The notes: a model not told the origin generated them from the sequence alone. A stretch of DNA of 64,000 nt from an uncultured Collinsella sp. (GCA_902493855.1 CABUQV010000006.1:45314-109313); one strand, 5' to 3'; shown: positions 16,462-25,302, counted from the stretch's first letter. A program made the numbers and translations.

Positions 16462-19143
16462 ATGGCACAGACCACGACAGATACCGCCGCCAGCACCGTC
16501 TCCGGCGCCGGCGCCGCCAGCTCATTCTCGGGCGGCACGGGAACCGAGGCAGAGTTCGGTTCGCTCGGCGCGCTCTCCCCCACCTGGTGGGAACCCGAAG
16601 ACGGCAGCGAGCCCGAGCCATGGCTCACGCCCGACCAGGCCTTCGAGCGCTTCTTTGAATGGACGAGCAATCGCGGCATTGAACTGTGGGATCACCAAGA
16701 AGAGGCTCTCATGGATCTAGCCGCCGGCGATCACGTCATTCTGGGCACGCCGACCGGATCGGGCAAGTCGCTTGTCGCGCTGGGCATGCTCTTTATGGGC
16801 ATGGCGCAGGGCAAGCGCTGCTACTACACGGCTCCTATCAAGGCTCTGGTCAGCGAAAAGTTCTTCGATCTGGTACAGGTGCTCGGCCGCGATAACGTCG
16901 GCATGATCACCGGCGACACGCATATCAACACCAAGGCGCCCGTCATCTGCTGCACGGCCGAAATCCTTGCCAACGACGCACTGCGCGAGGGAGAGGGCGC
17001 CGACGTAGGCTGCGTGGCCATGGACGAGTTCCACTATTTTGCCGACCCCGACCGCGGTTGGGCCTGGCAGGTACCGCTGCTCACCCTGCGCCACACGCAG
17101 TTTATGCTCATGAGCGCCACGCTCGGCGATGTCACCGCGATCGCCGCCTCGCTCGAGGAACACACTGGCGCTACCTGCGACTTGGTCGTCGATGCCCCAC
17201 GTCCTGTTCCGCTGAGCTACGACTATGTGACGACCTCCCTCGAGGGCACCGTCGAGCTCGCCATGCGTCGCGGCGAGGCCCCGCTCTACATCGTGCACTT
17301 TAGCCAGGACGCCGCACTTGCGACGGCGCAGTCGCTCGCCAACTTTGGCATCGCCAGCAAGGAGCAACGCGAGGCTATTAAGGAAGCCGCCAAAGGCACG
17401 AGCTTCTCCACGGCTTTTGGCAAGATCCTCAAGCGCTTGCTCGGCTGCGGCGTCGGCGTGCACCACGCCGGTATGCTGCCGCGCTATCGCCTGCTGGTCG
17501 AGCGCTTGGCGCAGCAGGGCCTACTGCCCGTCATCTGCGGCACCGATACGCTCGGCGTCGGCATCAACGTGCCCATCCACACCGTGGTCCTCACCGCGCT
17601 CACCAAGTTCGACGGCTACAAGATGCGTCGCCTGCGCGCCCGTGAGTTCCACCAGATCGCCGGTCGCGCCGGTCGCTCGGGCTTTGACACCGAGGGCATG
17701 GTCATCGCCGAGGCACCCGAGCATGAGATCGAGAATGCCAAGCTCATGGCCAAGGCGGGCGATGACCCCAAGAAACTCCGTAAGATTAAAAAGAAGAAGG
17801 CCCCCGAGGGCTTTGTCACCTGGAACAAGCAGACCTTTGAGCGCCTGATCGAGACGCAGCCCGAAACGCTCAAGCCGCGCCTGCGCATCACGCACTCCAT
17901 GGTGATCAGCGTGGTCGAGCAGGGCGGCGACGCTCGCGCCCGCGTGCACGACCTCATCGAGACGAGCTTGCAGACTCCCGAGGAAAAGGCAAAGCTCGAG
18001 GTTCGTGCCGACGAGATCTTCGCCACGCTCATCGACTCCGGCGTCGTCGTGCGCACCGAGGTGCCGCCCGCACCCGACGCTCCGGCTGACGCCGCTCCGG
18101 ACATCGACTACGCGCTGACGGTCGACCTGCCCGAGGACTTTGCGCTCGACCAGCCGCTCTCGCCGTTTTTGCTTGCCGCACTGGAGCTGCTCGACCCCGA
18201 GAGCGAAACCTATACCATGGACCTCGTCTCGATGGTCGAGGCTACGCTCGAGGACCCCAAGCAGGTATTGCGTGCACAGGAGCGCGCCGCGCGCGACCGC
18301 GCGATGGCCGAAATGAAGGCCGACGGCATCGAATATGAGGAACGCCTGGAGCGCATCCAGGATGTCACCTACGAAAAGCCGCTCGAGGACTTGCTCGATG
18401 CCGCCTTTGACAAGTACTGCCAGGAAGTACCCTGGGCCAACGACTACCAGCTCTCGCCCAAGAGCGTCCTGCGCGACATGCTGGAGAGCGCGAGCGATTT
18501 TAAGGGTTACATTCAAAAGCTCGGCATCGCTCGCTCCGAAGGCATTTTGCTGCGCTACCTGGCAGAGGCCTACCGTTCGCTCGATCGCACCGTGCCCATC
18601 GAGAAGCGCGACGAGCGCCTGCGCGACATCATCTCGTGGCTGGGCTTTGTGGTGCGCTCGGTCGACTCGAGCCTGGTGGACGAGTGGGAGAACGCCGGCA
18701 ACCCCGCTGCACTCGACGCCGCACCGCCGCAGGGCATCGACGAGGTCGTTGCGGACCGTCGCGGCTGCACGCTGTTGGTGCGCAACGCACTCTTCCGCCG
18801 CGTGACCCTTGCCGCCCGCGAGCACGTTCGCGACTTGGGCGAGCTCGATGAGGACTGGGGCATGAGCGAGGTCCGCTGGCAAAGGGCACTCGACGCTTAC
18901 CACGAGCAGCACGAGGAAATCCTCACCGACGGAGATGCCCGCAGCGCCGCGATGTTTTCCATCGACGAGTCCGACGAAAAGACCGCGCACGTATGGCACG
19001 TGTACCAGATCTTTGCCGACGAGGATGGCGACCACGATTTTGGCATCATGGGCGATGTCGATCTGGACGCCACGCAAGACGGTGGCGAGGTCATCTTCAA
19101 AAACTACCGCGTCGGCTTTATCGAGGATCTGCTCGAGGACTAG
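16462..19143 (+). CDS. Ski2-like DEAD/DEAH RNA helicase with DUF3516
   Basis: 893 residues. A disordered Ala/Ser/Gly leader (1-60) precedes the helicase core: GTPTGSGKS at 95-103, DEFH at 188-191, MSATLGD, GTDTLGVGINVP and QIAGRAGRSGFD. A basic run RKIKKKKAPEG follows near 435. The C-terminal half (LTVDLPEDFALDQPLSPFLL... to DFGIMGDVDLDATQDG) matches the DUF3516 region specific to actinobacterial Ski2/Mtr4-like helicases. Probably unwinds RNA for decay or ribosome maturation. AGAGAAAG precedes the ATG, and a strong terminator follows at 19161. Confidence 0.88.
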   Translation: MAQTTTDTAASTVSGAGAASSFSGGTGTEAEFGSLGALSPTWWEPEDGSEPEPWLTPDQAFERFFEWTSNRGIELWDHQEEALMDLAAGDHVILGTPTGSGKSLVALGMLFMGMAQGKRCYYTAPIKALVSEKFFDLVQVLGRDNVGMITGDTHINTKAPVICCTAEILANDALREGEGADVGCVAMDEFHYFADPDRGWAWQVPLLTLRHTQFMLMSATLGDVTAIAASLEEHTGATCDLVVDAPRPVPLSYDYVTTSLEGTVELAMRRGEAPLYIVHFSQDAALATAQSLANFGIASKEQREAIKEAAKGTSFSTAFGKILKRLLGCGVGVHHAGMLPRYRLLVERLAQQGLLPVICGTDTLGVGINVPIHTVVLTALTKFDGYKMRRLRAREFHQIAGRAGRSGFDTEGMVIAEAPEHEIENAKLMAKAGDDPKKLRKIKKKKAPEGFVTWNKQTFERLIETQPETLKPRLRITHSMVISVVEQGGDARARVHDLIETSLQTPEEKAKLEVRADEIFATLIDSGVVVRTEVPPAPDAPADAAPDIDYALTVDLPEDFALDQPLSPFLLAALELLDPESETYTMDLVSMVEATLEDPKQVLRAQERAARDRAMAEMKADGIEYEERLERIQDVTYEKPLEDLLDAAFDKYCQEVPWANDYQLSPKSVLRDMLESASDFKGYIQKLGIARSEGILLRYLAEAYRSLDRTVPIEKRDERLRDIISWLGFVVRSVDSSLVDEWENAGNPAALDAAPPQGIDEVVADRRGCTLLVRNALFRRVTLAAREHVRDLGELDEDWGMSEVRWQRALDAYHEQHEEILTDGDARSAAMFSIDESDEKTAHVWHVYQIFADEDGDHDFGIMGDVDLDATQDGGEVIFKNYRVGFIEDLLED

Positions 19144-19160
19144 CCGTACATACTGGAACG

Positions 19161-19198
19161 AAGCGGGGCCGTTGGCAATATCGCCAGCGGCCCCGCTT
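19161..19198. terminator. Intrinsic terminator between the helicase and DUF2130 genes
   Basis: Arms AAGCGGGGCCG and CGGCCCCGCTT enclose TTGGC...GCCAG, extending the stem, and are followed by TTTT on the plus strand. The stem is long enough to serve both converging genes. Confidence 0.8.
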
Positions 19199-19217
19199 TT
19201 GCACTATACGCTATCCC

Positions 19218-20975
19218 CTACTCGGCATCCTCGACCTCATACGAATCCGCCTCGGCGGGCTCATCGTTTGCCCCTGTCGCAGCCCCGCGCGCCTCGTCAA
19301 ACGCCGCCTTCATGGTCTTGTTGCCCCAGGTGAGCTTGCGAATGGTAAGATCGTCGGCCTTCTTGTTGGCTAGACGTAAATTGTTCTCGGAGGACAGCAA
19401 TGCCTCCTTGGTTTTCTGCAGATGGCTAATCGTCTTGTCAATCTCCTCGATCGCCGTCTGGAACTTACGGCTCGCAAGCTCATAGTTGCGGCCGAAGTCG
19501 TTCTTGAACTTCTCCATCTTGGCCTCGAAGTTCGTGACGTCGATGTTCTGTTGCTTGTACTCCGCCAGCTCCTGCTTATAGCGCAGCGAACCCATGGCGG
19601 CGTTGCGCAGCAGCGTGATCATGGGAATGAAGAACTGCGGGCGGATCACGTACATCTTCTCATAGCGGTAACTCACGTCGACTATCCCTGCGTTATAGAG
19701 CTCGCTTTCGGGCTCGAGCAGTGTGCAGAGCACCGCGTACTCACAGCCTTTCTGGCGACGATCGTGATCGAGTTTCTTAAAGAAGTCCTCGTTTTTGTGC
19801 TTGGTCGCGGTCTCGTCGTTCTCGTTTTTCATCTCGAACATAATCGAAATGACCTCGTTACCGCTTGCGTCGCACTCGCGGAAGATAAAGTCGCCCTTGG
19901 TGCCCTCGGACGCATCGTTATCCTTCTCGAAGTACGCGTTAGGAAACGCCGTCATGCGCAGACGGTTAAACTCGGTCTCGCAGTGCTGCTCGAGCGACTC
20001 GCCCACCATCTTGGTGGACAGGCGGACCTTCATGTCCTTAAGGCGCTCAATCTCTTCGTCCTTGTAGCGAATCAGGTCATCGCTCGCGCGCTTGGCCTGC
20101 GCAAGCTCGAGCTCGTGTGCCGCCTTGACCTGTTCCTCGTGAGAATCGCGCACCGCCAGCTCGCTCGTCAGTTTGGCACGCGCCTCATCGCGCTCTCGCT
20201 CCGCCGCGGCGACCGCCTCTGACAGGTTCATTTTTGCCATCAGTTCCTGCTCGCGCAGCTGGGCACGCAGGCCCTCGGCCTCTTGCTCGGACTGAGCCTT
20301 TGCGGCGGAAAACTTCTCTTGCACCTTCGCGCGATAGTCAGCAAGCGCGCGCTCGGCCTCGCTGCGAGCGGCATCGAGCTCACGCTGCGACTCTGCCGCG
20401 GCAGCGGCAAGCGCCATCTCCTGGGCCTTGTCCGCCGCGGCAAGCCTGGCCTGCAGCTCGGCAATCTGAGCGTCGCGTGCAGCTAAATCGTTTTGAGCAG
20501 CGTTGCGCGCCGCCGACTCGGCAAGCTTTGCTTCGTCATCTTTGCGCCCAAGCTGCGCACGCAGGCTATCAATCTCACGCTGGAGTTCGACATTCTCTTT
20601 TTGAGCATTGGCTCGTGCCTCAACCGCCGCGCGCTGGCTTGCACTCTCGCGCTCTGCGGCAGCGCCCTCGAGCTTAGCGCGCAGCTCGGCAAGCTCAGCA
20701 TCGCGCTTGGCAACCTCTTGCGCCAGTTTCTGATCCGCAGTGTTCTTCTGCTCGACAAGCTGAGCGTCGCGTTGAGACTCCGCCTCCTGCAGGGCAGACG
20801 CCGAACGCGAACGCTCAAGCTCCAGCGCCTGCTCGCCCTCGCGTCGAGCCGCCGCTACGCGCTCATCAAGATCGCGCGAGAACTCGGCATCGCGCACTTG
20901 CTTGACGATATCCGCATAGCCGGACGCATCGACCTTAAAAACTTCGCCGCAATGCGGGCACTTGATCTCGTTCAT
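19218..20975 (-). CDS. DUF2130 coiled-coil protein with N-terminal zinc knuckle
   Basis: 585 residues. It starts MNEIKCPHCGEVFKVD, a CPHC half-knuckle typical of DUF2130 proteins. About 300 residues of Ala/Glu/Arg-rich coiled coil follow (heptad-like AQLREQELMAKM...). The C-terminal DUF2130 domain contains RMTAFPNAYFEKDND, KGDFIFRECD, ISIMFEMKNEND and KKLDHDRRQKGCEYAVLCT; its E-x-K and D residues suggest a nuclease-like PD-(D/E)XK core. Biochemical function unknown. GAGGAG precedes the ATG. Confidence 0.85.
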   Translation of the reverse strand: MNEIKCPHCGEVFKVDASGYADIVKQVRDAEFSRDLDERVAAARREGEQALELERSRSASALQEAESQRDAQLVEQKNTADQKLAQEVAKRDAELAELRAKLEGAAAERESASQRAAVEARANAQKENVELQREIDSLRAQLGRKDDEAKLAESAARNAAQNDLAARDAQIAELQARLAAADKAQEMALAAAAAESQRELDAARSEAERALADYRAKVQEKFSAAKAQSEQEAEGLRAQLREQELMAKMNLSEAVAAAERERDEARAKLTSELAVRDSHEEQVKAAHELELAQAKRASDDLIRYKDEEIERLKDMKVRLSTKMVGESLEQHCETEFNRLRMTAFPNAYFEKDNDASEGTKGDFIFRECDASGNEVISIMFEMKNENDETATKHKNEDFFKKLDHDRRQKGCEYAVLCTLLEPESELYNAGIVDVSYRYEKMYVIRPQFFIPMITLLRNAAMGSLRYKQELAEYKQQNIDVTNFEAKMEKFKNDFGRNYELASRKFQTAIEEIDKTISHLQKTKEALLSSENNLRLANKKADDLTIRKLTWGNKTMKAAFDEARGAATGANDEPAEADSYEVEDAE

Positions 20976-21033
20976 AGCAGCTCCTCGATGGACGCAAATT
21001 TCAACCGCCTACACTCTACCGCGCCACGCGGAC

Positions 21034-21068
21034 AAAAAAGGCGCCGCCGCCATAATGGCAACGGCGCC
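21034..21068 (-). terminator. Intrinsic terminator after the phosphoesterase gene
   Basis: Read on the minus strand: GGCGCCG arm, a loop of about 15 bases, CGGCGCC arm (extended by GCC/GGC pairs), then TTTTTTG. It lies just beyond the stop of the gene ending at 21114. Confidence 0.75.
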
Positions 21069-21070
21069 AG

Positions 21071-21107
21071 AACCACCACAAAGGTGCCTGTCCCCTTTGT
21101 GGTGGTT
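21071..21107. repeat. GTGCCTGTCCC stem-loop, copy A
   Basis: A perfect 13-bp stem (AACCACCACAAAG with its complement) encloses the 11-base loop GTGCCTGTCCC. The loop is identical to that at 56436-56472, where one stem base pair has changed on both sides. It is seven bases from the stop of the phosphoesterase gene. Confidence 0.85.
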
Positions 21108-21113
21108 CGAGCA

Positions 21114-21659
21114 TTACAGTCCAAAGAAGCCCAGGATTTGATCGCGGCTTACGGGTCTGTAGTCGTTGGCATCAAGGCCAACGTCATAGCGCAGGATCGG
21201 GCGCTCGCGATCGCGGTTGCGTGCGTTGGTGCGGTCACCCCTGCTGTGGATATGCCCATGCAGCATAATGGCGCCACGTGCCTTGCCGTTCCAGCTGAGC
21301 ATGGGGTAGTGGCTCATAACCAGACGATGGCCCTTGGCATAGCCGGGAGCAATCTCCAGGTAATCGCGCACGTCTTCCCAAATTTGCGGGGCGTCGGAAT
21401 CTTCCCAGTCGCCGTCATGGTTACCGCGGATGAGCATCGCATTCTTGCATTCGATACGCTCGCGCAGGCGCACCGCCTCCGCCATGGGCAAGCGATACGT
21501 AAAGTCTCCCAGGATATAGAGGCGGTCGTCCGCAGCCACGCACTCATTGATGGCATCGATGACCTTGCGGTTCATCTCCTCGACCGAATCAAACGGTCGA
21601 TCCATGTCGTGCAAGATATTCGTATCGCCCAGGTGCAGGTCGGCGGTAAACCACATCAT
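21114..21659 (-). CDS. Calcineurin-like metallophosphoesterase
   Basis: 181 residues. Metal-binding motifs in order: TADLHLGDTNIL (D-x-H), YILGDFTYR (GD), LIRGNHDGDW (GNHD), VMSHYPML and LHGHIHSRGD (GHxH). This is the small YfcE/Icc-like class; the substrate is unknown. Length is normal. Two adjacent ATGs begin the gene. It follows the tiny acidic protein and HIRAN genes on the same strand and may be co-transcribed with them. Confidence 0.88.
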   Translation of the reverse strand: MMWFTADLHLGDTNILHDMDRPFDSVEEMNRKVIDAINECVAADDRLYILGDFTYRLPMAEAVRLRERIECKNAMLIRGNHDGDWEDSDAPQIWEDVRDYLEIAPGYAKGHRLVMSHYPMLSWNGKARGAIMLHGHIHSRGDRTNARNRDRERPILRYDVGLDANDYRPVSRDQILGFFGL

Positions 21660-21725
21660 CGTCTATGCCCTCATTTCGCAATGCATCCAACTCGTGCTAA
21701 GTATACAGACGTAGCGATGCGGCGG

Positions 21726-21905
21726 TTATCCAAAGAGCCCGCCGAACAGTCCGCGGCGGCGCTTGTCTTGCTTTTTCGAAGCGTCACCCTGAGTTTTCTT
21801 GTCCTGCCGCATCTTACGGTCCTGTTCCAGCTCATCGTCATCGAGTAGCACATCCCACTCAAACGGATCATCTGCCAGATCAAACAGGTCATCGTCATCA
21901 AACAT
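21726..21905 (-). CDS. Small charged protein of unknown function
   Basis: 59 residues from ATG 21905, chosen because GGAGG sits five bases upstream; an upstream ATG at 21917 would add four residues. The N-terminal half is strongly acidic (MFDDDDLFDLADDP, LLDDDELEQD). The C-terminal half is basic (KKQDKRRR) and ends GLFGGLFG. No family recognised. It lies 18 bp after the HIRAN gene, likely in the same transcript. The split charge suggests a nucleic-acid or protein-binding peptide, but nothing more can be said. Confidence 0.55.
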   Translation of the reverse strand: MFDDDDLFDLADDPFEWDVLLDDDELEQDRKMRQDKKTQGDASKKQDKRRRGLFGGLFG

Positions 21906-21923
21906 GGCAGCCTCCATTGCCGA

Positions 21924-22250
21924 CTAGCGAGCATCCACCACGTAGAGCCCAACGCGCACCTGATGCCACGGGCTGCGCTCGGGGGCAACCTGTTGCACAC
22001 GGGCCTCAAATACGTCCTCGTGGCCGTAATACATCATCAAGGACAGTGGGCCGACCTCGTTTCCCGGAACGTAGCCAAGTTTGGTCTTGCCATAGTAGAT
22101 CGCAACTGCCTCGGGGTCATGGGGATTATCGCGCTCGGCACACAGCGTCAGTTTATCGCCCGCTTTAAGATCGCATAGGACCAAAGCGCCATCGGCATAC
22201 TGAAATCCTTCAATGTGAAATGACAGAAGAACACGCGAAGGCTCGTACAT
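21924..22250 (-). CDS. HIRAN-domain protein
   Basis: 108 residues, almost entirely one HIRAN domain: GDKLTLCAERDNPHDPEAVAIYYG followed by KLGYVPGNEV, the conserved block of this family. HIRAN domains bind 3' ends or damaged DNA in SNF2-type remodellers; stand-alone bacterial copies are of unclear role. GAGGAG precedes the ATG. The gene lies downstream, on the same strand, of the LexA-boxed small-toxin candidate, so partial SOS control is possible though 236 bp separate them. Confidence 0.8.
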   Translation of the reverse strand: MYEPSRVLLSFHIEGFQYADGALVLCDLKAGDKLTLCAERDNPHDPEAVAIYYGKTKLGYVPGNEVGPLSLMMYYGHEDVFEARVQQVAPERSPWHQVRVGLYVVDAR

Positions 22251-22461
22251 AGCAGCTCCTCTAACGGCCGGATAAACCGGTGTGTAACCTTATTGAGAAG
22301 TCTACGGTCCCGTGCGGACACAAATACATCCTGTCTGCGTCCTTCAATCGTTTGCCTCAACGCTTGCGCGACAGAACGCTTGCAGATAAGATAGGAACAC
22401 GGATGGCACCCGTTGCCGCGGGTCTTGCCAACTCCGATACACGTTTTCATCGTGAGAAGTG

Positions 22462-22487
22462 GCCGTCTTCGCTTACGCGGGGGCGGC
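22462..22487 (-). other. Hairpin directly after the small-toxin stop codon
   Basis: On the minus strand GCCG...CGGC forms an outer stem and CGC-GTAA-GCG an inner stem with a GTAA tetraloop, starting at the last base of the stop codon. Similar GC-rich hairpins follow stop codons of Firmicutes holin-like toxin genes. Possible stability element or antitoxin target. Confidence 0.45.
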
Positions 22488-22570
22488 TATTTCATTCGGC
22501 CGATAAACAGACCGAGTTCGATAGCCGCAATCAACAACGCCAATAACGAAATAACATCGCTTACGTTCAT
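22487..22570 (-). CDS. 27-residue holin-like membrane peptide (type I toxin candidate)
   Basis: The gene encodes a single hydrophobic helix: MNVSDV, then ISLLALLIAAIELGLFIG, then the basic end RMK. Size and layout match putative holin-like toxins and other type I toxin peptides. The Shine-Dalgarno AAGGGA sits six bases before the ATG and is the right arm of a perfect hairpin, which would hide it. A LexA-type operator lies 74-87 bp upstream (22644-22657), overlapping a plausible -35. The arrangement parallels SOS-controlled TisB of E. coli, though the sequences are unrelated. No antisense antitoxin can be recognised by eye. Supported by several independent signals, but it is a very short frame. 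Confidence 0.6.
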   Translation of the reverse strand: MNVSDVISLLALLIAAIELGLFIGRMK

Positions 22571-22576
22571 ACCAAA

Positions 22577-22591
22577 TCCCTTCTAAAGGGA
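22577..22591 (-). promoter_or_regulatory. Shine-Dalgarno-sequestering hairpin of the small toxin
   Basis: On the minus strand TCCCTT, loop TAG, AAGGGA form a perfect 6-bp hairpin whose right arm is the ribosome-binding site of the 27-residue peptide. Translation-blocking hairpins of this kind are common in type I toxin mRNAs. Confidence 0.6.
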
Positions 22592-22633
22592 GTTGGCCCA
22601 TCCGTGCTCCATAACAGTAGTCTAACGCAAAAT

Positions 22634-22667
22634 GCAGGTAATAGGAACACTTGTTCGTATTACCTGC
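22634..22667. promoter_or_regulatory. LexA (SOS) box inside a 34-bp perfect palindromic arrangement
   Basis: GGAACACTTGTTCG at 22644-22657 matches the Gram-positive LexA/DinR consensus CGAACRNRYGTTYC perfectly when read on the minus strand. It is flanked by 10-bp inverted arms GCAGGTAATA and TATTACCTGC. On the minus strand TTCCTA, 17 bases, TAGACT form a candidate promoter overlapping the box. It lies between the aldehyde dehydrogenase stop and the small-toxin start; a secondary role as the dehydrogenase terminator is possible. Confidence 0.7.
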
Positions 22668-22675
22668 GCCCTTTT

Positions 22676-24055
22676 CTAATGCACAAACATGCGCACGAAC
22701 TTGTGCTTCCAGCTTGCGTAAGGAGCATAGCGGAATGGCACGTCCAGCCACGTTGCCTTGTTCACGATGCTCTTCTTGTGGCTAAACGTATCGAAGCTCT
22801 CGCGTCCATGGTACTGCCCCATACCGCTCGCGCCCATGCCGCCAAAGCCCATATGGCTCGTAGCCAAGTGCATGATCGTGTCGTTGACACAGCCGCCGCC
22901 AAAGGGCACGTAACGCACAAAGCGCTGCTGAACTGCGCGATCCTGGCTAAAGATATACAGAGCCAGCGGCGTCGGACGATCTGTAATATACGTCTCGGCC
23001 TCGTCTAGGCTCTCAAACGTCAGCACCGGCAAGATGGGGCCGAAAATCTCCTCCTGCATCACGGCGTCCTCAGGCGCCACGCCGTCTAGGATCGTCGGCT
23101 CAATCTTGAGCGACGACTCGCGCGCCGTTCCTCCCAGCACAACCTTATCGGGGTCGATCAGCCCGCGTACGCGCGCGAAATGCTTGGCGTTGACAATATG
23201 ACCGTAGTCCTCGTTGTCGAGCGGGTGCTCGCCAAACATGCGACGGACCTCCTCCTTGATGAGGCCCAACAGCTCATCGTGCACGCGCGTATCGACCAGC
23301 AGGTAGTCGGGCGCCACGCAGGTCTGCCCCACGTTGAGCCATTTACCAAAGGCGATACGTCGTGCCGCGACCTTCAAGTTTGCCGTCGCATCCACGATGC
23401 AGGGACTCTTTCCGCCCAGCTCAAGCGTCACGGGCGTGAGGTTTTTGCTCGCGCGCTCCATGACGAGCTTGCCGACCGGAACGCTACCGGTAAAGAAGAT
23501 CTTGTCCCAGCACTCGTCGAGCAGCGCTTCGTTTTCGGCGCGCCCGCCCTCGACAACCGTCACCAGGCACGGATCAAATGCCTCTTCACAGATTTGCTTG
23601 AGCACCGCGCTCGATGCCGGAGCATAGGCGCTCGGCTTGATGACCACGGTATTGCCCGCGGCAAGGGCGCCGGCGAGTGGCTCGAGCGTCAGCAAAAACG
23701 GGTAGTTCCAAGGAGCCATGATGAGCGTGACGCCATAGGGCACGGCCTGCGTTTTGCACACACTCACGGCGTTGGCGAGGTCACACGGACGCAGACGCGG
23801 ACGACTCCATCGAGCCACATGCGCAATCTGATGGCGAATCTCGGAAAGCGACGTGCCGATCTCGCACATATACGCCTCGTCATGCGACTTACCCAAATCG
23901 GTCTTGAGCGCATGGGCAATATCGGCCTCATGCGCCCGTACCGTATCGCGTAAACTCACGAGCGTGCGACGTCGAGCATCGACATCAAACGTAGCGTGCG
24001 TCTTAAAGTAGGTGCGCTGATCGCCGACGATGCGCGCGATTTCCTCGGTGTTCAT
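22676..24055 (-). CDS. NAD(P)-dependent aldehyde dehydrogenase
   Basis: 459 residues, the class 3-like short form. Active-site glutamate in TLELGGKSP (E212) and nucleophile in NVGQTCVAPDY (C246). MAPWNYPFLLTLEPLAGALAAGNTVVIKPS and FFTGSVPVGKLV are the cofactor-binding blocks; EEIFGPILPVL is near the end. It oxidises an aldehyde to the acid using NAD(P). The gene starts 8 bp after the stop of the iron alcohol dehydrogenase, so alcohol to aldehyde to acid, or the reverse, is run from one operon. Possible membrane association through the basic C-terminus. Confidence 0.92.
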   Translation of the reverse strand: MNTEEIARIVGDQRTYFKTHATFDVDARRRTLVSLRDTVRAHEADIAHALKTDLGKSHDEAYMCEIGTSLSEIRHQIAHVARWSRPRLRPCDLANAVSVCKTQAVPYGVTLIMAPWNYPFLLTLEPLAGALAAGNTVVIKPSAYAPASSAVLKQICEEAFDPCLVTVVEGGRAENEALLDECWDKIFFTGSVPVGKLVMERASKNLTPVTLELGGKSPCIVDATANLKVAARRIAFGKWLNVGQTCVAPDYLLVDTRVHDELLGLIKEEVRRMFGEHPLDNEDYGHIVNAKHFARVRGLIDPDKVVLGGTARESSLKIEPTILDGVAPEDAVMQEEIFGPILPVLTFESLDEAETYITDRPTPLALYIFSQDRAVQQRFVRYVPFGGGCVNDTIMHLATSHMGFGGMGASGMGQYHGRESFDTFSHKKSIVNKATWLDVPFRYAPYASWKHKFVRMFVH

Positions 24056-24063
24056 GGGCCCTC

Positions 24064-25284
24064 CTAGTTCTCGTCCTCAAACATACCACCCGCGACGACT
24101 TCGTACATACGCTCGAGCTCCAAACGGTCCATCAAAAGCGGAACGGGGTACAGCGGATTGGCCTCGGCATCGGCATGTGCTGCCATCTGCGGAATGTCAG
24201 AGCGGCGAATGCCCGCCACATATTTGGGAATATCCAAGGCGGCGTTCATGCGGTCGACCCAATCGATAAAGGCCTCGGCCGCCAGGCTGTCCTGCGCGTT
24301 AACCGGCGCGATGCCAGCCATGCGGGCGAGATCAGCGAGCTTAGGAGCAGCAGCTTCACCATAAGCGCGAAGCATGTGCGGCAGGATGATAGCATTGGCC
24401 AAGCCGTGCGGAATCCCGTAACGCCCGCCCAGGCTGTGTGCGATGGCATGAACATATCCAACATAGGAGCGCGTAAAGGCAACACCCGCCTTATACGCCG
24501 CCGAAAGCATATTGCGACGCGCACGCATGTCGTCGCCATGCTCATAGGCCTCGAGCAAATTGTCGTGGATGAGCTGAACCGCCTGTCGCGCCATCTTGCG
24601 CGTATAGGGCGTGGTGCTTCGCCCGATAAACGCCTCGACGGCATGCGTCAGGGCGTCCATGCCCGTTTGTCCCGTAATGGAAGCGGGCAGGCCGCGCGTA
24701 AACTCGGGGTCGTGCACCGCGAAGCGCGGGATAAGCACAAAGTCGTTAATGGGATACTTGTAGTGTGTCTCGTCATCGGTAATTACTGCCGCAAGCGTGA
24801 CCTCACTTCCCGTACCTGCCGTGGTGGGAACGGCGATAAGCAGCGGCAGGCGACGATGAATCCGCAGCAGCCCTCGCATCTTGTTGATGGGCTTGTTTGG
24901 CTGCGCGATGCGTGCGCCCACGCCCTTGGCGCAGTCCATGGCCGAGCCACCGCCAAAGCCGATAATGGCCTGGCAGGCGCGCTCTCGATACAGGGACGCC
25001 GCTTCTTCCACGTTTGAGACCGTGGGGTTCGCTGATGTTTTGGCATAGACCACAACGCCAATTCCCTTGGACGCGAGCGCTGTCTCGAGCGGTGCCGTGA
25101 GCCCCAGACGGGCAATGCCGGGATCCGTCACGATAAGAACCCGCTGTATCGAACGCTTTTGAAGCACTGTGGGCACATCCTCAGCGTGCTCCAGAATGCG
25201 TGGCTCGGTATAGGGCAGCACCGGCAATGCGATGCGAAAAACCGTTTGATACGTTCGGCACCAGGCGCGGCGGGCTAGATGCAT
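24064..25284 (-). CDS. Iron-containing alcohol dehydrogenase
   Basis: 406 residues. The NAD-binding block is GFGGGSAMDCAKGVGARI. The metal-site region VHDPEFTRGLPASITGQTGMDALTHAVEAF and HAIAHSLGGRYGIPHGLANA supply the D/H/H/H ligands of group III alcohol dehydrogenases. Likely converts a short alcohol and aldehyde with NAD(H). First gene of the operon with the aldehyde dehydrogenase. AAGGAG precedes the ATG. Two 16-bp operator-like palindromes lie in the promoter region, pointing to control by an unseen TetR-type regulator. Confidence 0.9.
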   Translation of the reverse strand: MHLARRAWCRTYQTVFRIALPVLPYTEPRILEHAEDVPTVLQKRSIQRVLIVTDPGIARLGLTAPLETALASKGIGVVVYAKTSANPTVSNVEEAASLYRERACQAIIGFGGGSAMDCAKGVGARIAQPNKPINKMRGLLRIHRRLPLLIAVPTTAGTGSEVTLAAVITDDETHYKYPINDFVLIPRFAVHDPEFTRGLPASITGQTGMDALTHAVEAFIGRSTTPYTRKMARQAVQLIHDNLLEAYEHGDDMRARRNMLSAAYKAGVAFTRSYVGYVHAIAHSLGGRYGIPHGLANAIILPHMLRAYGEAAAPKLADLARMAGIAPVNAQDSLAAEAFIDWVDRMNAALDIPKYVAGIRRSDIPQMAAHADAEANPLYPVPLLMDRLELERMYEVVAGGMFEDEN

Positions 25285-25302
25285 AAAGGAAACTCCTTCA
25301 TT

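Noticed and set aside
17521..19077. Long frame antisense to the DUF3516 helicase
   Set aside because: Shadow of a high-GC gene; no ribosome site and no domain.
22473..22751. 92-codon frame overlapping the small-toxin region
   Set aside because: It runs through the LexA palindrome and the end of the aldehyde dehydrogenase gene, has no ribosome site, and resembles no protein.
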